Part shown: one piece after another, positions 34,864 to 43,974 of the stretch
Layout: the number at the start of each line of letters is the position of its first letter
Numbering within the stretch: the stretch's first letter is position 1
Source of the DNA: Ruminococcus bicirculans (ex Wegman et al. 2014)
Lineage (GTDB): Bacteria; Bacillota; Clostridia; Oscillospirales; Ruminococcaceae
DNA: 64,000 nucleotides
Assembly (NCBI RefSeq): GCF_000723465.1
Contig: NZ_HF545616.1
Span: 558,001-622,000 of the forward strand
Reading direction: 5' to 3'
Translations under genes and position numbers: made by a program
The notes under the pieces: generated by a model
What the model saw: the letters and a program-made list of their open reading frames with translations, nothing else
The model's database searches: none
Told to the model about the DNA's origin: nothing

Positions 34864-36339
34864 TTAGAGAATAAAACAGATAAGTCCCGAACAGCCCTCG
34901 TTTATCATGCGCTCGATAGTTTCCTTTATCTTCATGCGTGCGTCCTCAGGAAGCTTTGAAAGCTTTGTGTGCAGACCCTCGCTCACAAGCTCGTGGAGTG
35001 ACTTGCCGAAAATGTTTGACTCCCATATCTTTTCAGGTGATTCCTCAAAATCGTTGAGCATATAAAGCACAAGCTCCTCAGATTGCTTTTCTGAACCGAC
35101 GATAGGTGCGACCTCGGTGTTGATAGTGGTTTTCAGCAGGTGAATGGCTGGTGCGGCGGCTTTGAGCCTTACGCCGTATTTTCCACCCTGCTTTATTATC
35201 TCAGGCTCATCAAGGGTCAGCTCGTTCATTTCAGGCATAACGATTCCGTAGCCTGTTTTCTCCATTTCATCAAGAGCAGAGCTGAATTTCGAGAACCGCT
35301 CTTTTATCTTCACAAGCTCCAAAATTCTTGGCATAAGGTCGTTTTCGTCCTTTATCTCAAGCCCTGTGGCTTCGCCTATTATCCTGAAAAACAGCGCAGG
35401 GTCAAGCTCCACCTTTATGACTGCCGAGCCTTTTCCAAGGTCTATCTCAGCCACCGAGCCTGAGGACACCTGCTCACAGCAGCATATCTTTTCGGCACAG
35501 TCTGAAATGTCACGAAGATTTGTCACAGCCGAAGCCGCTTCCTTGATATGTCCGAAAACCGCTTCTTTCAGCCAGTGTCCCTTGTCAAGAGAGTTTATCC
35601 ATGAGGGCATTGAAATGTTTATCTCTTTCACAGGGAAAGAGTATAGCAGAAGCGTAAGTATCTCTTTTATCTCTTTTTCCGAAAGCTCCAAACAGTTTAT
35701 AGGCATAACTGTAGTGCCATATTTGTCGGAAAGCTGTTCGCAAAGGTCTTTTGTTTGCTGAGAGTAAGGCTCAGTGGTGTTCATAAGCACCACAAACGGC
35801 TTGCCTATCTGCTTCAGCTCGTCGATTATACGCTCCTCACATTCCTCGTATTCTTCACGGGGCAGGTCGGTGATACTGCCGTCTGTTGTCACTACAAGAC
35901 CTATGGTGGAATGTTCTGTTATGACCTTTTGCGTTCCCACCTCAGCCGCCATGTTGAAAGGTACTTCCGTGTCAAACCACGGTGTGACCACCATTCTCGG
36001 GGCTTCATTCTCAATGTAGCCTATGGCGCTTGGGATTATGTAGCCCACACAGTCTATCATTCGCACGTTGAAGCTTGCTCCGCCCTCTAGGGTGATGTTC
36101 ACAGCTTCCTCAGGAATGAACTTAGGCTCAGTGGTCATGATAGTCTTGCCCGCGGAGGACTGTGGCAGCTCGTCAATGGCACGCTCCTTGCGGTAGTCGC
36201 TTTCAATGTTCGGTATAACGAACTGCTCCATGAACTGCTTTATAAAGGTGGATTTTCCCGTGCGGACAGGACCTACCACGCCTATATAGATATCGCCCCC
36301 CGTCCGTGTGGCAATGTCGGTGTAAATATCGTTTTTCAT
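34864..36339 (-). CDS. spoIVA: Stage IV sporulation protein A, spore coat morphogenetic ATPase
   Basis: 491 residues, the normal length. Walker A 'GVVGPVRTGKSTFIKQF' lies near residue 20; 'MTTEPKFIPEEAV' and 'MIDCVGYIIPSAIG' follow. The C-terminus ends 'CSGLICFIL', the conserved end needed for localisation in B. subtilis. It polymerises on the outer forespore membrane and anchors the coat. It lies 12 bp downstream of the sipL-like gene, in the same operon, and is expressed in the mother cell. Confidence 0.96.
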   Translation of the reverse strand: MKNDIYTDIATRTGGDIYIGVVGPVRTGKSTFIKQFMEQFVIPNIESDYRKERAIDELPQSSAGKTIMTTEPKFIPEEAVNITLEGGASFNVRMIDCVGYIIPSAIGYIENEAPRMVVTPWFDTEVPFNMAAEVGTQKVITEHSTIGLVVTTDGSITDLPREEYEECEERIIDELKQIGKPFVVLMNTTEPYSQQTKDLCEQLSDKYGTTVMPINCLELSEKEIKEILTLLLYSFPVKEINISMPSWINSLDKGHWLKEAVFGHIKEAASAVTNLRDISDCAEKICCCEQVSSGSVAEIDLGKGSAVIKVELDPALFFRIIGEATGLEIKDENDLMPRILELVKIKERFSKFSSALDEMEKTGYGIVMPEMNELTLDEPEIIKQGGKYGVRLKAAAPAIHLLKTTINTEVAPIVGSEKQSEELVLYMLNDFEESPEKIWESNIFGKSLHELVSEGLHTKLSKLPEDARMKIKETIERMINEGCSGLICFIL

Positions 36340-36351
36340 GTGTCTGTCCTC

Positions 36352-37911
36352 CTAGTTCATTAATGGGATAAGCAACATTCCCTGTTTTGATATTTTATCG
36401 TCGGTAAGCTCGTTTTCTTCAAGTATTGCTGTTATGGAAGTTGAATATTTTTTCGCTATCTCCCAGATGTCATCGCTCTCATTGCAGTAGCATATTTTCA
36501 GAGCGTATTTGTCATTTTTCTCTTTCGGCTTATCTGTGAGTACCCTAAGCTCTGATATCATAGTCCCTGTCTGTTGAATAGTCATTTCGCCGCCTATCTT
36601 GATATCGGCTTTAAGCTCAGCTGTTGTTTCGTCTGCAAGATAGTATGTGCAGTTTTCTATGCACAGTTCAGGGGATATGGATATCTCACCATTGACATTC
36701 TCCGGAATGGGTATCTCATGCTCAAAAGGCGAATCGTTTTCAAGATAAAGGGGAGTGCCGTCCTCGTTCCTGCCGATAATACAGAACGTCACGCTTCCTG
36801 AAATGATAAAGGCTTTCTTTTCCTCGTCAAGCCTTGATGTCACATTGGAAAGGGTCGCCCAACTGTCGTGAACACAGCGTATCTCACCATCCTGGCAGGA
36901 AAGCTTTGCAGTAACACTGTGGCTGTCAGATAACTTTATGCTTTCGCTGTCAAGCTTGCTTTCACACCTTTCAGCCTCGCACTCAAAGCAGGTGGAGTAT
37001 GCGTCTGTGACGATCTCACAGGTGGAAAGCTTTTTGGCAACGCAGTTCACAAGAAGCACAAGCTCACATTCAAGTGTGCCAGAATCGTCAGACTTTGGTA
37101 TGATATCGCAGCCTGCAGGGGTTATCCTCACATCTGCGGTGAAAGTATCGTCAATGCCGTCTATGTCGATTATCTGTGAGAACGGCAGAGTAAACCGCAT
37201 TGTTTCAGCGGTTTCTTCTCCATCGGTAGTTACGCAGGAGTAAAGCATCATTATCTCAGCGTCGCCCTTTGTCACAAGCTTGCCTGCTATCATTTTGTGT
37301 TCCTGTGGGATAATGCGGCAATCTGTCCGCAGGATAGTGCCAACAGGGGCTTTTGCCGCAGAAAGCTGCAATTCCTCTATTAGTGTGATACGCTTTGCAG
37401 CGGTAAGACGTTTTGCAGGGTATGTAACAGCAACCTTTTTAAGCTGAATGCCGCAGCCGAATGCGTCTGTGACTATAGGCACAGTTACTTCGCCCGTCAC
37501 ATTTGCGTGGATAGTCACAGCACCCCTGATATCAAGTCTGCGCTGATTTACCACACGGCAGTTGACATAATCGCATTTTGGCGTGAGCCATATCATAGGA
37601 TCGCCGCAATCCCCTTGCAGGTCGAAAGACTTTGTGTAGTTCATTTTCTGCTCGATGCAGTTTATCCGCTTGTCGTTCTGGCTGATGTAAAGCACTCTTA
37701 TGAGCACTGCCATGTCAAAGCTGAGCTTTCCGCCGTTTATGGAATGGCTCTGTACTGTTGGTGTGATAACGCATTTTAGTACCCTGAAAATATCAGGATA
37801 ATAGTCGGGCAGCAGAAAATCCTTTTCCACAGCCTGCTCGCAGGAGGCGTCAAGGATAGTCCGTGTCATTGACAGCATCTCTCTGTTAAGCTTAAGATCC
37901 ATAGTGTTCAT
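36352..37911 (-). CDS. sipL: SipL-like coat anchoring protein (DUF3794 repeats + LysM)
   Basis: 519 residues. It has two to three SPOCS/DUF3794 domains ('IDIDGIDDTFTADVRITPAG', 'CDIIP', 'VVNQRRLDIRGAVTIHANV') and a C-terminal LysM ('NESDDIWEIAKKYSTSITAI' ending 'GMLLIPLMN'). C. difficile SipL binds SpoIVA through its LysM domain, the functional partner of Bacillus SpoVID. Being cotranscribed with spoIVA here supports that role. AGGAGG lies 11 nt before the ATG. Confidence 0.88.
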   Translation of the reverse strand: MNTMDLKLNREMLSMTRTILDASCEQAVEKDFLLPDYYPDIFRVLKCVITPTVQSHSINGGKLSFDMAVLIRVLYISQNDKRINCIEQKMNYTKSFDLQGDCGDPMIWLTPKCDYVNCRVVNQRRLDIRGAVTIHANVTGEVTVPIVTDAFGCGIQLKKVAVTYPAKRLTAAKRITLIEELQLSAAKAPVGTILRTDCRIIPQEHKMIAGKLVTKGDAEIMMLYSCVTTDGEETAETMRFTLPFSQIIDIDGIDDTFTADVRITPAGCDIIPKSDDSGTLECELVLLVNCVAKKLSTCEIVTDAYSTCFECEAERCESKLDSESIKLSDSHSVTAKLSCQDGEIRCVHDSWATLSNVTSRLDEEKKAFIISGSVTFCIIGRNEDGTPLYLENDSPFEHEIPIPENVNGEISISPELCIENCTYYLADETTAELKADIKIGGEMTIQQTGTMISELRVLTDKPKEKNDKYALKICYCNESDDIWEIAKKYSTSITAILEENELTDDKISKQGMLLIPLMN

Positions 37912-37981
37912 CTTGTCTGTTTCCTCCTAAAAATAAACTGATCATACGATCGTAAAGGGCTTGTAATGCCCTGCTGAGAAC

Positions 37982-38010
37982 ATTATATTCACTTGGGACG
38001 GGTCATATTC
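37982..38010 (-). promoter_or_regulatory. Candidate sigma-E promoter for sipL-spoIVA
   Basis: Minus strand GAATATG (38010-38004) and AATATAAT (37989-37982), 14 bp apart. This fits the mother-cell sigma-E consensus (KMATATT, 14-15 bp, CATACAHT) with 6/7 and 6/8 matches. It lies 70 bp before sipL, as expected for mother-cell coat genes. Confidence 0.55.
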
Positions 38011-38137
38011 TGAAAATCTCAGACAAATTTAATGTATTTTGTCGTCAGAGGCTTTTTCACACAGCGTAAAGGCTTTTCATAGACTAAGATATGTCATTGT
38101 ATCTGACATAATACTGTCTGAAAGGAAACATAATAGT

Positions 38138-38926
38138 ATGAATGGTCTACTTTGGGCTGCGGCAGGCACGGGCTTTACATTCTCTATGACGACGTTAGGT
38201 GCGGCTGTGGTCTTTTTCATGAGAAAAGAGGGGCAGAGCGAAAAGGTGCAGAAAGCCTTTTTAGGCTTTGCCGCAGGCGTTATGATAGCCGCAAGCGTGT
38301 GGAGCTTGCTTATCCCTGCCATAAACGAGGCGGAAGCTCTCGGCAGGATAGGCTGGATACCTGCCGCAGGCGGCTTTGCGCTAGGCGTGCTGTTTCTTAT
38401 GGGGCTTGACAAGGCAATGCCTTATTTTTTACCTGAGCCTGAAAGGGAAGAGGGCGTCCGCAGGGGGCTAAAGCGTTCGGGAATGCTTATTTTCGCTATC
38501 ACACTGCACAATATCCCGGAGGGCATGGCAGTGGGTCTTGCCTTTGCACTGGCGGCACATAATGACAGCTCGGTACTGCTGGCTTCTGCTATCGCACTTG
38601 CCATAGGCATGGGAATACAGAACTTTCCGGAGGGTGCGGCTATCGCACTGCCACTGAGGCAATCGGGCATGAGCAGGGCGAAAGCATTCGGCCTTGGCAC
38701 TCTTTCAGGAATTGTTGAGCCTGTTTTCGGACTTCTCACCGTTCTTGCCGCAGGTGCTATCCAACCGCTTCTTCCGTGGCTTCTTGCCTTTGCCGCAGGA
38801 GCAATGCTCTATGTGGTGGTGGAGGAGCTTATCCCCGAAGCGCATCTTGGGGAAGGTCACATGGGAACAGTTGGCGTAATGCTAGGCTTCTTGCTTATGA
38901 TGATACTTGATGTGGCGCTAGGATAA
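38138..38926 (+). CDS. ZIP-family divalent metal transporter (GufA-like)
   Basis: 262 residues, eight membrane helices. The metal-binding helices carry 'HNIPEGMAVGLAFAL' and 'NFPEGAAIALPL', the hallmark of the ZupT/GufA branch of ZIP. It imports zinc or other divalent metals. The ATG at 38138 has AAAGGAA upstream; a start at 38039 adds 33 unlikely residues. It stands alone. Confidence 0.93.
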   Translation: MNGLLWAAAGTGFTFSMTTLGAAVVFFMRKEGQSEKVQKAFLGFAAGVMIAASVWSLLIPAINEAEALGRIGWIPAAGGFALGVLFLMGLDKAMPYFLPEPEREEGVRRGLKRSGMLIFAITLHNIPEGMAVGLAFALAAHNDSSVLLASAIALAIGMGIQNFPEGAAIALPLRQSGMSRAKAFGLGTLSGIVEPVFGLLTVLAAGAIQPLLPWLLAFAAGAMLYVVVEELIPEAHLGEGHMGTVGVMLGFLLMMILDVALG

Positions 38927-38941
38927 AAAGGCATATTTGTT

Positions 38942-38978
38942 AAAAAACTGCGGTGAGATTTTTCACCGCAGTTTTTTT
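38942..38978 (+). terminator. Terminator after the ZIP gene
   Basis: A stem of 14-15 bp (AAAAAACTGCGGTGA arm) with a T7 tail. Confidence 0.9.
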
Positions 38979-39049
38979 GTTGTGATAACGCACAAGTATC
39001 ATGTGTTGACTTTGTGAGTTATTGCTTTGGTCTTTTTGACGTTTTTCGG

Positions 39050-39078
39050 TTGACAAACGGGGCATGATTTGGTATAAT
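39050..39078 (+). promoter_or_regulatory. Sigma-A promoter for beta-helix protein 2
   Basis: TTGACA (39050-39055), 17 bp, TATAAT (39073-39078), perfect hexamers, about 90 bp before the gene. Confidence 0.85.
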
Positions 39079-39169
39079 TGAATATGTGTAAAATATGTTC
39101 TGCTAAAAAGATAAAAAGAACAAAAAGAGAGCAGCGATAACCCTAAGACAACGAAAGGACAGATGAGAA

Positions 39170-41743
39170 TTGACAAAGATAACTCGCACCTTTATTGCCT
39201 TTGTAGCGGCGTGTTTACTCGCCATTATGCTTATGACAGTAAGGTGCTTTGCTTATGATTATTCCACTATCACCGGCACAAAAGCCAGTGGAGCGGAAAT
39301 AAGCGGATATTCGGGAGCGCTTGAAGTGAATGTTGTTGACTTCGGCGCAGACAAAAAGGGAAAGAAAGACTCCTCAAAGGCGATACAGAAAGCCCTTGAC
39401 TATGCCATTGACAACGGCTCCAACTCTGTGCAGATAAAGGTCGTTGTTCCGAAAGGAAAATACAGGATAGACAAGCTTTTGGAGATATATTCAAACACTT
39501 GGCTGTATCTTGAGGACGGAGCGACTATCGTCAGAAATTTTGACAAGGGCTGTATGATAAAGAACGCTCAGGCAAACGGTGCAGGCGGATATGGCAGCGA
39601 GAGAAATATCGTTATCGAGGGCGGCTGTTGGGACGGCAACCCTTCGCCTACTTCAAGACCATTTTCTAATATGAGATTTGGTCACATGAAAAACCTTTGG
39701 ATAAAGAACGTTGAGATAAAAAACAATTACAATGGTCATCATGTTGAGATAGGCGGTGTAAAGGGCATCACTGTCGAGGATTGCGATTTTCACGGTTATA
39801 CGGGAACATCTCAGAAAGAGGCTATACAGCTGGATACCATAAGTAACAGTGATGTTTTCCCGGCGTATGAGCCTTTTGATGATACCCCTTGCGACAATGC
39901 TGTAATAAAGAACAACAAATTCCATGACCTTATAAGAGGTCTTGGCTCACATTCAGCTTGTCTTGGTGTATATTATACTAATACACTTATATCAGGCAAC
40001 TCATTTTATAATATGAGCGGAACAGCTATCGTACTTATTAATCATAAAAAATGTATAATCGAAAACAATACTATGAAAAACGTTGGCTGTGCCATAGATT
40101 TCAAGTACATGACCGATTATGAAAATGCAAATTTCCATGTGCCTAATTCAGGCTATGCAGGCATAAAGGATCGTCTTGACGATAATGCCAACACCATAAT
40201 AAGAAACAACGACATAACCGTTGTGGGTACATATTATTATCCCCAGCCGTATGCTATCCAGATATTCGGCAAGAAGCTTGAAAAGTCATACTCACACCCT
40301 GATTACAACTATACCGTAAAGGGCGTGAAGATAGTAGACAACGCTATAAAAACAGCTGGTTCGGCAGTAAGGCTCACGGACGTTTCGGGAATTTTCATAG
40401 GTTCTAACGATATAAGCTATGACTATGACAGATATAATTATTCCATGGATCTTATATGGCTCAGTGAATCGTCACAGGTGACTGTGACCAAAAATAAGCT
40501 TACAGGCACAAAGCAGAACAGCGTTTATATAAGCGGTGGTTCAGGCAATGAGGTAAGCTCAAATACCATTAAAAAGCCAGGCGTGTCGGGAGTTTATGTT
40601 TCAGGCGGTTCTGATAAAAATACCATATCAGGCAATACTATAACCTCCGCAGGCTCCAACGGCATAAAGATAACCAAAGAAGCTAAGGCAGATGTGAGAA
40701 AAAACACTGTTAAGAAGTCTAAAAATCACGGACTTATATTCACCGCCGGAAGCGGTAAGGCTTCTGACAATATCCTTGAAGAAAACGGTCTTAGCGGTCT
40801 TATGGCTGACAACAGCGCTTCTGTGGAATTTTTCAACAACACCTGTAATAAAAATAAAGGCTACGGAATAAAAGCTAATAAGAAATCTCAGGTTAAAATA
40901 AGCGGAAACAGCTTTGCTGACAACAGCAAGGGCGATGTTTACGTCACAGGCAGTGCGGCAGTGCTTCTGAACGCACCTGATAACGTAAAGTCGCAGGATA
41001 TCTGCTCTGATAAGCTAACTTTAACATGGGACGAGGTGTCGCAGGCTGACGGCTATTATGTTTACAGAAAGACCGACGCTGAGGACGCAGAGTTTGAGCA
41101 GATAGCAACTGTAACAGACGGCACTTCATTTACAGACTATGGACTTGTTCCAAAAACAAGATATGTTTATAAAGTGAAAGCTTTTCTTGACACTGTTGAC
41201 AGTGTCCAAGAGGGAAGCGACAGTGCAGATATGAGCATAAAAACAAAGCTCACTATTGTGGGCTGTACCACAAATATGCGTGGCTCTATGTCATACACTG
41301 GCAAGGAGAGAACACAGATATTTGACGTTTTTGTAGACGGAGAAACGCTTATTCCTGACGTTGATTACAGAACAGTTTACTCTGACAACGTGAACATTGG
41401 AACTGCAAAGGTGACGGTTATAGGCATTGGTCAGTATTGCGACTCGGCTGATTTTCAGTTTGACATAATGCTAAAGTCTGACAATGTGATGGTCATAAAG
41501 CCGCAGGAGCTTAACCGCAAGTCTATCGTTACGGGCAAGCCTACAATGAAATCACAGGGCTATGAGGTAGCAGAAGCGGTCAAGGATAAGCTTGACCACA
41601 CATCTCACAGAGAGCCTGCCATAGTGGTGAACTACAATTCACCTTCACAGGTCATTGCAAAGGCGAGAGCAGATATGTTGGATCTTAGAGTGCGCTCATA
41701 TCGTGAGCTTACAGGGGAAACTATTTACGGCGCTTGGCTGTAA
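39170..41743 (+). CDS. Secreted right-handed beta-helix protein, paralogue of 17435-20218
   Basis: 857 residues from a TTG start (GGA 10 nt upstream). An ATG nearby at 39163 is in another frame and leads nowhere. Signal peptide about 1-28 ('LLAIMLMTVRCFAYD'). The pectate-lyase-3-like start 'VVDFGADKKGKKDSSKAI' is close to its paralogue, and long stretches ('NGHHVEIGG', 'QKEAIQLDT', 'RGLGSHSA') are near identical. CASH-type turns, an Fn3-like domain (about 610-690) and an Ig-like 'MSYTGKERTQIFDVFVDG' block follow. Family function as for the paralogue; catalytic residues were not found. Confidence 0.85.
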   Translation: MTKITRTFIAFVAACLLAIMLMTVRCFAYDYSTITGTKASGAEISGYSGALEVNVVDFGADKKGKKDSSKAIQKALDYAIDNGSNSVQIKVVVPKGKYRIDKLLEIYSNTWLYLEDGATIVRNFDKGCMIKNAQANGAGGYGSERNIVIEGGCWDGNPSPTSRPFSNMRFGHMKNLWIKNVEIKNNYNGHHVEIGGVKGITVEDCDFHGYTGTSQKEAIQLDTISNSDVFPAYEPFDDTPCDNAVIKNNKFHDLIRGLGSHSACLGVYYTNTLISGNSFYNMSGTAIVLINHKKCIIENNTMKNVGCAIDFKYMTDYENANFHVPNSGYAGIKDRLDDNANTIIRNNDITVVGTYYYPQPYAIQIFGKKLEKSYSHPDYNYTVKGVKIVDNAIKTAGSAVRLTDVSGIFIGSNDISYDYDRYNYSMDLIWLSESSQVTVTKNKLTGTKQNSVYISGGSGNEVSSNTIKKPGVSGVYVSGGSDKNTISGNTITSAGSNGIKITKEAKADVRKNTVKKSKNHGLIFTAGSGKASDNILEENGLSGLMADNSASVEFFNNTCNKNKGYGIKANKKSQVKISGNSFADNSKGDVYVTGSAAVLLNAPDNVKSQDICSDKLTLTWDEVSQADGYYVYRKTDAEDAEFEQIATVTDGTSFTDYGLVPKTRYVYKVKAFLDTVDSVQEGSDSADMSIKTKLTIVGCTTNMRGSMSYTGKERTQIFDVFVDGETLIPDVDYRTVYSDNVNIGTAKVTVIGIGQYCDSADFQFDIMLKSDNVMVIKPQELNRKSIVTGKPTMKSQGYEVAEAVKDKLDHTSHREPAIVVNYNSPSQVIAKARADMLDLRVRSYRELTGETIYGAWL

Positions 41744-41763
41744 AATATAAAAATTGGCATAAT

Positions 41764-41799
41764 AAAACACGGCTGATACTTTTTTCAGCCGTGTTTTTT
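41764..41799 (+). terminator. Terminator after beta-helix protein 2
   Basis: Stem AAAACACGGCTGA with its complement, T6 tail, 20 bp after the stop. Confidence 0.85.
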
Positions 41800-41807
41800 A
41801 TATGTTT

Positions 41808-42018
41808 TTATTTTGTTATCTTTAGAAGATCAACATAATACGCCTCATCAGATAGTCCTTGCATATGAATTGTTATCGCCCTTGCTTTATCTTCTGCCGC
41901 ATATACAATGTTTCGTGAAGATAAAAACATAGAAACAATCAATGTAAATATAACAGCTACTATGCTATTTTTTTCACTACAATTCCTCCTAGTTATGATA
42001 TGTATAAAATATTGCTGA
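41808..42018 (-). pseudogene. Small exported protein, start broken by a one-base change at A7
   Basis: The downstream frame encodes a signal-like helix ('IVAVIFTLIVSMFL') and about 40 more residues ending 'YYVDLLKITK'. AGGAGG and a GTG (near 41975) fit a start, but GTG AAA AAA ATA GCA TAG stops after five codons. With one more A (8 rather than 7) it reads on into the signal helix. Without it there is no start codon between the RBS and the helix. It may be an assembly error, phase variation by slippage, or a decayed gene. Confidence 0.5.
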
Positions 42019-42134
42019 ACCCAGACACCTACATTAATTAAAATTATTCGCAAAAAATGAGCAGAAAAAATATAATAACTCTGTAAATATTGAGGATGCT
42101 CTATACCACCTAACTTAGATTGAACTATTTAGAC

Positions 42135-42548
42135 TTATTGCTGTCGATTAGTCAGTATATTATATATACCAATTAGAATTGAACAAAGTAATGCTATCCC
42201 ATTAAGACTATAACTTAGAATCATACCGAAGCCGCTTCCTGCATTAGGTGTTCCATAATCACCATTGAAAGCCATAAATATATGAATAAAAAAATCAGTA
42301 TCGTAAAATATATAACCGATTATAACAGAAAAACAAATGGTCAATATAACACCCAAACAATATATTTTTATATTATGGCTGCTTAACTTAACAAAAAAAG
42401 CCAACTGTACCGCTGCATAAAGAATAAAAAAAATAAATATAGAAATAACAGAAGCTATCCCTGCTCCTAAATATGCAGTTAAATTAAACAAAAGAGCATA
42501 TATGAAACTCATCAATACATATTTAACATATTTCATTATAATAATCAT
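42135..42548 (-). CDS. Small AT-rich membrane protein
   Basis: 137 residues (or 133 from the ATG at 42536). Four hydrophobic helices; no family recognised. An AAGGGG lies 2 nt before the first ATG and 14 nt before the second, so the start is unclear. Composition is AT-rich compared with neighbours, and it lies inside the segment between 24-bp direct repeats. Probably a recent arrival; function unknown. Confidence 0.6.
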   Translation of the reverse strand: MIIIMKYVKYVLMSFIYALLFNLTAYLGAGIASVISIFIFFILYAAVQLAFFVKLSSHNIKIYCLGVILTICFSVIIGYIFYDTDFFIHIFMAFNGDYGTPNAGSGFGMILSYSLNGIALLCSILIGIYNILTNRQQ

Positions 42549-42605
42549 ATCCCCTTTTGATGAAATCTAAGTCATCCTGTTTTGTATGTCTTTATTTTGT
42601 TATCT

Positions 42606-43823
42606 TTACTGCGGAGTCTGCTGAACGTCCTGCATTTGCGGAGCAAAATTTGCAAGGGAATAGAGCCTGTTCATGAAATCACCGTCAACAAAGAGGTTTT
42701 TCACAAGCACCTTTGTGTCAGGATTTTTGTTCTTAGGGTTGATCGTCTGCTGATAAACTGTTAGATAATTCTCATTGCCTGACTTGCTCACATAGCAATC
42801 TATCACCATATATGTAGGCAGGAATTGAGTAACAGCCGTCTGATAATCAAAAAGCGTGTAAGGGCTTTGCTCCATTGAAACCTTAAATGACTTTATGTCC
42901 TCAGGCACCATGAATTTGTATGCATCCTTGAGGTTTTTGTATTCTGCCCAATCGTCCTCAGACTCTATAAAAGGCTCTTTTGACTTGATTCTCACACCGC
43001 CCACAAGGAAAGCCAGCAGAAGGATAAATTCACTGCCCCATACTATCCACAAGATCGTGCCGTTTACAAGCGAGCCGTTATCTCTTGATGAATGTGATGA
43101 CTTGTAAGACCAGCGACCCTCCTTGTTGATAGACTTTATATCATTCCAAAGGTCAGACGGGTGTGCGATTATGTCAAAAAGACCTGTCTTGTCATACTTC
43201 CTGAAATCGTAGGTGTAGTCATATGCGTTCATGGTGTATGACTTTTCAAGGCTTTTCTGTGCGGATTTTTTATCCTTGCCAAGAAGCTTGTCAAGCTCGA
43301 AAAACTGCCATACAGACTTTTTCTGCATCGTGGCAATGTCCTCGTCTGTGAAATCGCCTGTTGAATCGTTGCTGAAAAGATCATATGCCTTGGTCTGGTG
43401 ATAAAAGTCATAATAATCACCGAAGCCGTCTGTGTTTTCATCAAAAAGCATATTCAGCTCGTCATAATAATCATAGGCTGTGTATTCACCCATAAGTTCA
43501 TAGCCATATTTTTTCAGATCGTTGTAATCATACAGCGCCCATTTAAAATATGAGGCTAATAAAAAGCCCACCACTGCACAGGCAACTGCCACCACTGTGT
43601 TTCGCATTTTGAATGCTCTGACTATCTTTCCTCCCACAAAGCCAAGTGCGCATGACACCGCTATCGCAGCGATAACATTGAGATAGATGATAGTGCACCA
43701 GCCCTCAAAAAGCAGATAGAGCCAGAAAAGCAATCCGCCGCATACTGCCGTTGCAAGCACCATGAGCACTGCTCCAACTGGGCTGAATTTGCCCGACTCT
43801 TTGTAATGTTTGTGTTCTCCCAT
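42606..43823 (-). CDS. Large membrane protein of unknown function
   Basis: 405 residues. Membrane helices near 16-35, 40-60, 75-95 and 265-285; a Tyr/Asp-rich outside loop ('ELMGEYTAYDYYDELNML') between; and a C-terminal cytoplasmic domain of about 120 residues ('EDIKSFKVSMEQSPYTLFDY'). No family recognised. It has its own promoter (43867). The stop abuts the second 24-bp repeat. Confidence 0.75.
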   Translation of the reverse strand: MGEHKHYKESGKFSPVGAVLMVLATAVCGGLLFWLYLLFEGWCTIIYLNVIAAIAVSCALGFVGGKIVRAFKMRNTVVAVACAVVGFLLASYFKWALYDYNDLKKYGYELMGEYTAYDYYDELNMLFDENTDGFGDYYDFYHQTKAYDLFSNDSTGDFTDEDIATMQKKSVWQFFELDKLLGKDKKSAQKSLEKSYTMNAYDYTYDFRKYDKTGLFDIIAHPSDLWNDIKSINKEGRWSYKSSHSSRDNGSLVNGTILWIVWGSEFILLLAFLVGGVRIKSKEPFIESEDDWAEYKNLKDAYKFMVPEDIKSFKVSMEQSPYTLFDYQTAVTQFLPTYMVIDCYVSKSGNENYLTVYQQTINPKNKNPDTKVLVKNLFVDGDFMNRLYSLANFAPQMQDVQQTPQ

Positions 43824-43866
43824 TTAAAATACCCCCTTATATACTTCAGGCATAAGCCATGAAGAA

Positions 43867-43895
43867 ATTATATCACAGAATTAAAGATTTTTCAA
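43867..43895 (-). promoter_or_regulatory. Sigma-A promoter for the 405-residue membrane protein
   Basis: On the minus strand TTGAAA (43895-43890), 17 bp, TATAAT (43872-43867), about 45 bp before the ATG. Confidence 0.75.
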
Positions 43896-43974
43896 TGGTT
43901 TTGCTGAATTTATTCAGGCATAAAGAGAAATTTTTGTGGAAAACTATTTGCAATTATGAAAGGAGCGAACTTAG

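Larger units (their letters stand above)
41801..42608. repeat. 784-bp AT-rich segment between 24-bp direct repeats
   Basis: The 24-nt TATGTTTTTATTTTGTTATC+TTTA at 41801-41824 recurs at 42585-42608 with one T/C change. The copies are 784 bp apart and enclose two small AT-rich genes. The second copy lies at the stop of the 405-residue protein gene, which suggests the segment was inserted there or made by recombination between repeats. Confidence 0.65.
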
